Below, in pieces: positions 56,983-64,000 of a stretch of 64,000 bases of DNA (position 1 is its first letter; each line of letters opens with the position of its first letter). Made by a program: the position numbers and the translations under genes. Source of the DNA: Liopterus haemorrhoidalis (Eukaryota > Arthropoda > Insecta > Coleoptera > Dytiscidae); contig OZ020611.1 in NCBI GenBank assembly GCA_963971575.1, forward strand, positions 202,974,419 to 203,038,418, in the 5' to 3' direction. Under the pieces are notes generated by a model. It was not told the DNA's origin and did not search any database. It saw only the letters and a list, made by a program, of their open reading frames with translations.

Positions 56983-58034
56983 GTAGTAGCATTTGTATTA
57001 ATAAGACAGGAATGTTTTTAGATAAGGAGTACCCATTTATTGATATTATGATGTGAATTTTTCTACGTCTATGAACATCTCATTAATAATATCGTTAGTG
57101 CAGATTTCCCTAAAAACGTCCGTACTCAGGTCATTAAATACAAATTGTTCAAGTAGTTATTTATGTAGAGGGCCGACGTTTCTAAAATGCCCGGGCTGGT
57201 TTTAGGTCCCAGTCCGGGCCTGACTATATGTGCAAAAAAAAAGTGTAAAACTGCTTCATATATCTAAACATTTTACTTAAATATATTCATTCCAACCCTT
57301 GAAGTTTGCAAAAAATGTCATGCGGGTCTTTTAGCACCTAATCTAAATAAACTAGCCATGTGAATGTACGTATAATCAAATAATATTGTTCAATCCGACG
57401 TACATATATCAAAGATATGCATGGACGTTGCGCGACAAACTTTGTACATGAAACAGTGTTTTCGCATATATAACCATTAGCCTATTTAATGAGTTTGGTG
57501 GGGAAAATCTGTCCAGAGCTCTTGACAGAGATATACCCTCATTATACAGCGTAACATTCTGCTTTTTTTTATACCTACGTAAGATAAACCATTAGCTCTA
57601 ATTTTTTTCACATTACGCTGTTAAAATTTTTTACTGGATCCAAAAAATATTAAATGGACATCCACAGATGAAGCGTGAATTTGTACATTAGTAGTTCTCT
57701 TGCTTTTTCAATTTCCAGTTACAAAGTAGGAAAAATAGTTGAAGATAAAATTTCAATGTTGAAAATTAAAAATATGGAGCATATTCTTTCTCCTTCTCTT
57801 TTATCTCTCTGTAGTTCTTTCTGTAGAAAATATGGATTTTGTAATAATCGATTTTAATTAAACATAATCTAAAATCCGACCAGATGATATAATGGTGCAC
57901 GGGCCCTGGAGTTTTTACTCTAGCTATTTAAAAAAATCAGCTGTGGCCACCACAGAACCGACCGCCATCACAAAGTATTTGTATAAAATACATTCTAGTA
58001 GCAGAGTAGTTATTATTGTAAAAGACAATAACGT
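56983..58034. other. Unassigned interval
   Basis: No coding region recognised. A GC patch at 57180-57230 (tgcccgggctgg, cagtccgggcc) resembles hAT terminal debris. Confidence 0.35.
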
Positions 58035-58045
58035 ATTATATTACG

Positions 58046-58196
58046 ATTTTTTTTTTTAATTTAATGGCCTTTGCTGCTGATGCAATTAGCCAGGACAATT
58101 TTTATTTGAGAAAATTTCCATGCCTGAACGGGATTCGAACCCTAAACCTTCGCAACGCAGAGCACATGTGTTACCACTACGCTACGCCGGTCGGCC
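58046..58196 (-). repeat. tRNA-derived SINE, copy 2, with 11-bp target duplication
   Basis: The reverse strand starts GGCCGACCGGCGTAGCGTAG, with A box gcgtagtggtaacac and B box gggttcgaatccc. The body continues through catggaaatttt and gtcctggctaattgcatcag and ends in a poly-A tract. attatattacg is duplicated exactly at 58035-58045 and 58197-58207, showing target-primed insertion. The paired copy is at 55420-55559. Confidence 0.88.
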
Positions 58197-58429
58197 ATTA
58201 TATTACGTTGATAATTTCATAATGTGTATTTATAATTTACGATAACCATGGAAACCTGCCTACCTGCATACATTCTGCAATAATAAAAAAAAGAATAAAT
58301 AAATAAAAAAAAGTCTTAAATGAAATATTCGCAAAAATCTTAAAATCGACACGAGTAAACTCCCATTTCTAGTCACTCGATTTTTACCAAAAGTTGATCA
58401 ACTCATGCTATTGATGTCAAAAGCTTAAA

Positions 58430-58688
58430 TATGAAGTTTCATAAAAATCCTTTTAGCCGAATTTGCTCTGCACGTGTACACAGACCGACAGATAGACGGA
58501 CGGACGGACCGACAGACAGACAGACAGACAGACAGACAGATAGACAGACAGACAGACATCATGCTAAAAATAGTCAAAACGTTATGTAGGGACCTCAATT
58601 CGTGGAGATCAATCGAAATCTCAAAATTTCAAAATCGGTATGATCACAATATCTCCCTCATATATGGTATGTTGGCGGCCGGTAAAAA
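58430..58688 (+). repeat. Dispersed repeat with CAGA microsatellite
   Basis: tatgaagtttcataaaaatc, a (GACA)n run at about 58500-58556, then catgctaaaaatagtcaaaa and aatttcaaaatcggtatgat. A shorter relative lies inside 56136-56982. This is a different family from the TGTC copies, which start immediately to the right. Confidence 0.6.
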
Positions 58689-58878
58689 TTGATGTGAAGT
58701 GTGAATTTTCACACATTTCAGGGTTTTGTAGGAATTAAATAAGTGTAAGAAGCCAACATAATACGGGATGTCAAGGAATATTTGTTCTATTATCGCATCA
58801 AAATAATTTGCCAAAAATCCCAGTGTTTTTTAGGGTTTTGTAGGTATGACCAAAAAACCCTTATACCGTCATTTTGTC

Positions 58879-58976
<98 letters not shown>

Positions 58977-59454
58977 TCGGTAAAAATTGTAGCCAAACGG
59001 CTAAACCTAGAGAGTTGAAATTTGGCATGCTTATACAACTCTTTGACCCGCACATAGGAAAAATACTAAAACATCTAAAAAACATATCCCCCTAAAAATA
59101 TAAACAAATATGTGCCCATCGAAAAAAAATTTTTTTTTTAATGCTGAGTAGGGTATTAAATGAAAGCCCTTGGTACGTGGATTAACGATCAAATTTTTAT
59201 TTTTGCAAAATAAATTATTTTGAAGCGATTTTTGCCAAAATTGTGCAAAAAAAATTTTGTCCCACACCCTGTAGCCCAGATGGTTTAAACTAAAAATCTG
59301 AAAAAATTCTAAGTAATGTACATTGGTGTGAACCGGAATAGTACAACAGGAATTTTTGATCAGATTATATTTTTGGAAAAAAAAATATTTTTTAGTGTTT
59401 TTTTGCTAATAATGTTGAAAACTTATAGTTATATAATACGCTAAACAGTAATGT

Positions 59455-59525
59455 TTATCTTGATGAAGTGGCTAAGATACTGGCATTCTGCCCAAGAAAT
59501 TGAGTTCGAATCCTACGAAAGGAGA
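59455..59525 (+). other. tRNA-like module with A and B boxes
   Basis: tgaagtggctaagatactgg (A box region) and gagttcgaatcct (B box) about 30 nt apart, at the same relative place as the other modules. Closest to 54431-54514. Confidence 0.6.
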
Positions 59526-59713
59526 CAATATTATTTTTTATTTATATTTTTGCAAAAAGCCTAAATTTAATAACCAGTGGAAATTGTTGAAATTATAATG
59601 TAATTTTATATTTGAATGTACACGAAATCAAAGGGGAGGAGCTATGACTAAAAACAACCAATGGAAGCCATAGGCGCAATTTTCAAAATCTTAATGATCC
59701 TTGATATATAAAA

Positions 59714-60046
59714 ACCAGTGGCGAAGGGAGATCTCCGCTAGACTTGCCCTCCCATAAAAAAAATAATTAAAAAAATACATTTTTTTTGTTTTTAATTTAA
59801 AAAAATATTTCGGTAAATCTTCAAAAATACATCAAATTATGTCCTATACAATTTTTTGTCCAAGGCTTGGTTTTACTAGTTACCAATTTTTTTAAATTTT
59901 GAAGTTTAATAACTTCGTTTCCGGTTTCGGATTTTAATAAAAAACAATAATGTTCTTCCCAATTATTAGGAGAATTTTTTAGTACCAGAACGAACTCTTT
60001 AAGTTAAACCGTTTTTGAGTTATCGTGTATACACACAGACACACAG

Positions 60047-60077
<31 letters not shown>

Positions 60078-60178
60078 CACATACGGACGGCACTTCGAAA
60101 ATAGGTTTTTTGGATTCTCGACATCGAAAATTTTCGCAATTACAATACTTGCGCCTTATATATTAAGGTCGGGCAAGT
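59714..60178 (+). mobile_element. Repeat family 'ACCAGTGGCGAAGG...GGGCAAGT', copy 2
   Basis: 465 bp, inserted in an A run of the surrounding repeat: the copy at 29814 has the uninterrupted run near 31253. It contains an (AC)n tract at about 60036-60070. Terminal sequences are as in copies 1 and 3. Confidence 0.75.
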
Positions 60179-60350
60179 AAAAATACTGCACATCTTTAGA
60201 AACTTAAATAATGGTAATATGCATTCGAATTAAAATTCATAAAAAAATATTTTGACATAAAATTTGTTTTGGCATCCCAAATAATCATCATTCACTTACT
60301 AAATACCTGCAAAACCCTGAAATGTGTGAAAATTCACACTTCACATCAAT

Positions 60351-61017
60351 TTTTTCTGTATTCAAGACTTTATTAGATTAACAAGAAATATATTGATAAA
60401 TGGCTTAATGTTTTTCAATTTCAGAAACGTATTTCTCACTATTAACAATATGTTATTTGTTTTATAAGTATTTCATTACTATAAATAATTTATTCCAATT
60501 TGATACCTTAAAAACAAAACGTTGAATCATAATGTATAATAGCATAATAAAATAACTGAACACTACACATGCATCACAAAAACTGCAATATTTTTTTAAA
60601 ACGCAATCGGATCAAAATTGCTCTCGTACGTTTCCGGCTCAGATCAATGTACATTACCTATATTTTTAGATTTTTAGTTTAATCTCATGGGGTAAAAGGG
60701 GACGGGACAAGAACTTTTTGGCACATTTTTGGCTAAAATCGTGTTAAAAAATACGAATTCTAAAAAACGACTTTTTATTCTTTAATCTACGCCCTGAGAG
60801 CCAAACCAAAAACATCGACATTTGTCGAAGAAAAATTCTGATCAAAAATTCCTTTTGAACTATTCCGGTTCCCATCAATGTTCATTAAGGAGATTTTTTT
60901 CAGATTTTCAGATCAACCTCTCTGAAAGATAGGGTGCGAGACAAAAGTTTTTTGACAGATTTTTGGAAAAAAATCCATAAAAAATGATTTTTCAAAAATA
61001 AAATAAAATATAATAAA
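60351..61017. repeat. Degenerate dispersed-repeat units
   Basis: Two units recognised by cgtacgtttccggctcagat (60627) and aactattccggttcccatca (60857), each followed by a ttttttcagatttt-like phrase. The same type occurs at 25855-27107 and 32580-32990. No coding region. Confidence 0.5.
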
Positions 61018-61521
61018 ACCAGTGGCGAAGGAAGACCTCCGCTAGACTTGCCCTCCCATAAAAAAAATAATAATAAAAAAAAATACATACTTTTTTTTTT
61101 AATTTAAAAAAAGTTTTAGGTAAATCTTCAAAAATACATCAAATTATGTCCAATACAATTTTTTGTCCAAGGTTTGGTTTACTAGTTACGAATTTTTAAA
61201 AATTTTAATGTTTAATAACTTCCGTTTCCGGTTTCGGATTTTAATAAAAAACAATAAGGTTCTTCCCAGTTATTAGGAGAATTTTTTAGTACCAGAACAA
61301 ACTCTTTAAGTTAAACCGTTTTTGAGTTATCGTGTATACACACAGACACACACACAGACACACACACAGACACACACAGACACACACACATACGGACGGC
61401 ACTTCGAAAATAGGTTTTTTGGATTCCCTGGACCATGAAACGTGGTCATCAGTCAAAATCTCGACATCGAAAATTTTCGCGATTTCAATACTTGCCCCTT
61501 ATATATTAAGGTCGGGCAAGT
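61018..61521 (+). mobile_element. Repeat family 'ACCAGTGGCGAAGG...GGGCAAGT', copy 3
   Basis: 504 bp, with (AC)n-type tract at about 61340-61392. It retains the segment ggaccatgaaacgtggtcat, also present in copy 1 but deleted from copy 2. Flanked by A runs. Confidence 0.75.
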
Positions 61522-61534
61522 AAAAACGCATGAA

Positions 61535-62008
61535 AATGGAATAAGCAGTTCTCGAGTAATGTGTTAAATATAAACCAAAAATATGGATTTTGTACGACCC
61601 CCTCGCACAAATATTATTATATTTTTGGAACTACTCAACAGATTTTCAATTATTTCAATTCTGATTAGTTTATAAATCGTGTATCAACTGAACCTATGAC
61701 CAACGAAACCTGTGTTGTCGCTGATAATTTCAGAAAATACGTTAAATATGAACGTAAGACATCGATGTCGTTTTACCCGCTCGCACAAATATAGTTATAA
61801 CTTTGTTATAGTTATAGTTTAACTATTTAACCGATTTTAATAAAACGTAGCCATAATCCTGTCCAGATGATGTGGCTACAGATAGAAAAAAAAAACAGCA
61901 TGAAAATCGGAATAGCAGTTCTCGAGTGATAAGCGCACATACGGACAGACAGACAGACAGACAACCAGACAGATAGACAGGAAGACGTTGACTCTAATAT
62001 ATATAGAG
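61535..62008 (+). repeat. Dispersed repeat ending in CAGA run and atatatatagag
   Basis: Two diverged repeats of an internal phrase (aat.gcagttctcgagt.at near 61542 and 61910) and two of cgcacaaatat. It ends with cagacagacagacagacaac and tctaatatatatagagat, an end organisation similar to the tandem-unit element finishing at 18404. Non-coding. Confidence 0.5.
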
Positions 62009-63100
62009 ATTATCAAAATCTATTCAGAAATAAAGTACATCTAACAAATATTTTTATAATTTACGCCTCATTAATCATTATAATAGAAGATATTAATTAA
62101 ACAGTATCGTGTTATTTTCTTAGACTGAAACTTGGTTTATTAGTTTTTTAAACGATCATTATTCATTCTTTTTTTTCTCTGGTAAAGTAAAAAAAAAACT
62201 GTGACGCATTAACGACAGTTTTTAAAGCTTTTATAAAGTTCTACGCAGTTACTGCTAATAAAATGAATAAAATTATGAATTGCAAATATAATTTCAGTTG
62301 AAAGTAGATTTCAGTAAAAACATAAAAGTTTAACATTTATGTACTCTCTATTTTTCAGTAATTTAATAATTAAAGCTGTTGAATTTTTACACTTTTCTGG
62401 ATTTTGTAGATATCGTAGATGGTTCTTAGTTCTTTGAGATAACTGTTTTTACTGTAGTCGCGTCAAAATAATAGTTATTTGTGTACCATGGCCAAAAAGT
62501 AGATCTTTTTCGACCGCATCTGAATTTGAATCCTAAAAATATTTGTTAAGGAAAATTGAGCATCCATCAGCAGTATCTCACAAAAAATAAAGATATCAGT
62601 TGACAAAAAATCTAGCGACTGCTAGTACAAAAGATACATGCCAGGATCTTGCCAATTAACGCAAGATGGTAGATTAATGTTTGCAGCTAAAATTTCCGTC
62701 TGGAAATATCCAAGTAAATGGAAAAAACTCTATTTTTCACAAAACGATTATTTTCCGTTTAAAATAAAAAATTTAATAAAGCAAATAAAGCTATTTCAAT
62801 TTTCCCATTCACTTGTAACTTTAATTGAAACTGACCTATTCAGATTAAATACTTTTTTAATTTGCAAAAAGTTAAATATAAAATTTGAATTAAATCAATT
62901 CACGCACTTTTGAGCTTTTGCGAGAGCAAACATCTGTTCATTCTCCAACTCAGATATTTGATAAATTGGCAAATTCCGATAATTGGAATGGAATTATTGG
63001 TAAATAAAGCATTTAGCTTTTTCTATTTAACCATGAGAATGATTTTTAATAAATTTATTTTTTAGGGGTTTGAAGGTAGACTTCGTTCAACTTAAGTACA
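62009..63100. other. AT-rich interval with a very old (TGTC)n family relic
   Basis: At 62383 ttgaatttttacacttttct then ggattttgtagatatc, and at 63055 ttttaggggtttgaaggtag, look like decayed ends of the (TGTC)n family. No coding region that I trust. An ORF at 62638-62913 shows no recognisable motif. Confidence 0.35.
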
Positions 63101-63102
63101 AC

Positions 63103-63222
63103 ACAGGGCAGGGACGTAGCCAGGATTTCAGCTTGGGGGGGAGCAAAAATAACAAAATATTCTAAATTGGTCGGTACGACCTTAATTACATGACTTGGGT
63201 AGAAAATAACAGCGTTCTAGGT
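63103..63222. other. hAT-like terminus without partner
   Basis: cagggacgtagccaggattt followed by cagcttggggggg resembles the ends of several hAT elements. No matching opposite end is visible in the window. Confidence 0.4.
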
Positions 63223-64000
63223 CAGGGGTTGGCAACCTTTCAGTGACAAAGAGCCAAATCTATATTGGAAAAAAAACACAATAACATGGAAGAGCCGCTA
63301 AAAAATATATGCTATATTTAAGAAAAAAAACGTAAAAATTGTTTATTTGTTTTAAAATAATCAAGTATTACAATAAATTAATATTTACTTATACATTTAG
63401 TTTGTGATACCTATTGTAGTTGCCAGTATATTACAATATAATAATTTTTTTAATGGGACGATTGCTCCTGTATAGTGTTCTATAAGACTTCAATATTTGG
63501 TGAATATTCAGTAATCTTTAACTTAAGGCAGCACTCTAGTTTCAGATCAGTAAGATTACTTCTTAACTGGTTATTTATTAATTTCATATGTGAAAAGATT
63601 TGCTTACAGTAATATGTGGATCCGAAAATTGTCACTAGCCCAAAAGCATAATTTTTTAAAAGATTGAACGATTCTGGAAGACGGTTCCAAGCTTCGAAAA
63701 GAACTTTATCTGCATTTTGAAGATTGCGAATTTCGGTCCACTTATGCTGGAAAGATAAAATTCACTTTTTTCTTTCTAAATTTTCCAGTTCAGAATTAAG
63801 TTTTAAGAATATGTAATTCCATAAACCTTTGGATTTCAAATCCACTAATTGAAGGTGATAAATGTAATTGCTACATATCTACTTCAATTGGTTTTGTCAA
63901 AATTTAAACTCTTTTAGCAAATATCACTTGTTATATATAGTACACCATTTTTAAAATTTTTCAAATTTCCCATTAAACTGAATTTATGTCGTATAAATAT
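63223..64000 (-). mobile_element. hAT element, 3' end (continues beyond window)
   Basis: Terminus CAGGGGTTGGCAACCTTTCA at 63223, followed by agagcc-containing subterminal sequence typical of hAT elements. The transposase C-terminus is encoded on the minus strand further right. The opposite end lies outside the window. Confidence 0.75.
63458..63873 (-). pseudogene. hAT transposase C-terminus (EPM2AIP1/GTF2IRD2-like)
   Basis: The minus strand reads LVDLKSKGLWNYIFLKLNSE, LENLERKK-stop, then HKWTEIRNLQNADKVLFEAW followed by NRLPESFNLLKNYAFGLVTI, FGSTYYCKQIFSHMKLINNQ and LRSNLTDLKLECCLKLKITE, then SPNIEVL-stop-NTIQEQSSH. This is the C-terminal dimerisation segment of hAT transposases of the GTF2IRD2/EPM2AIP1-related group (F.s.Y.CE..FS.mk..ks..R..ltd..le.clr...t.y.pdi..L, ending SSH). 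Two in-frame stops make it a pseudogene. More of the gene lies past the window. Confidence 0.8.

Larger units (their letters stand above)
58689..60350 (+). repeat. (TGTC)n repeat family, two tandem starts, one nested insertion
   Basis: A truncated copy starts at 58689 (gatgtgaagtgtgaattttc). A second start, ttttagggttttgtaggtat, follows at 58824 with a (TGTC)n array at about 58878-58976. The long copy ends at the inverted hairpin terminus near 60345 (gtgtgaaaattcacacttca). It carries a tRNA-like module at 59455-59525 and is interrupted by the element at 59714-60178. Confidence 0.82.

Noticed and set aside
62638..62913. 91-codon ORF
   Set aside because: Lys/Phe/Ile-rich as expected from random AT-rich DNA; no recognisable motif.

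Overview
The window is eukaryotic, AT-rich, repeat-dominated DNA with one 200-base assembly gap. The mix of transposons points to an arthropod, most likely an insect with a large genome: BEL/Pao and Copia LTR elements, DD41D and DD34D mariners, PIF/Harbinger, pogo/Tigger, several hAT lineages, a Transib and a tRNA-derived SINE. I cannot name the species. I found no convincing single-copy host gene. Everything recognised as coding is transposon-derived, and only two coding regions are close to intact: a BEL/Pao polyprotein cut by the left edge, and a DD41D mariner transposase.

Layout. 1-5723: a minus-strand BEL/Pao element (gag, protease, RT, RNase H) with its leader and probable 5' LTR. 5881-7350: a Harbinger and a Tigger deletion derivative, each with TIRs and target duplication. 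9703-11695: a hAT-type non-autonomous element with exact 8-bp TSDs. 11770-15195: mariner remnants and a triple nest (unknown element inside mariner inside a TTAA-flanked MITE). 15923-18404: an element built of roughly 295-bp tandem units, containing the gap. 18436-19184: a second TTAA MITE. 20131-23030: hAT and Harbinger transposase fragments. 24455-28418: two DD41D mariners sharing terminal sequence, one full length and one with an in-frame deletion. 28861-31500: a 2.6-kb hAT-type element with exact TSDs, loaded with copies of a (TGTC)n repeat family. 32037-37360: more of that family, interrupted by an 879-bp fold-back element. 38600-41381: mariner fragments and a head-to-head rearranged Copia.

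44440-45978: a Harbinger MITE into which a Transib (RAG1-like) derivative has inserted. The Transib ends begin with the recombination-signal heptamer CACAGTG and are flanked by CGCCG duplications. It carries a short two-exon C-terminal transposase gene broken by one nonsense codon. 47190-51274: LINE ends interrupted by a Tigger. 52060-53009: a truncated Harbinger. 53552-53754: a near-perfect 96-bp-arm palindrome. 54143-61521: more (TGTC)n family copies, two SINEs and hAT debris. 63223-end: the 3' end of a hAT transposase gene that continues past the window.

No genes work together here as a cellular pathway. The content is a layered record of insertions, internal deletions and inverted duplications. 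The items most worth attention are the Transib with RSS-like ends, the (TGTC)n family carrying differing tRNA-like modules, the inverted Copia and the long palindromes.
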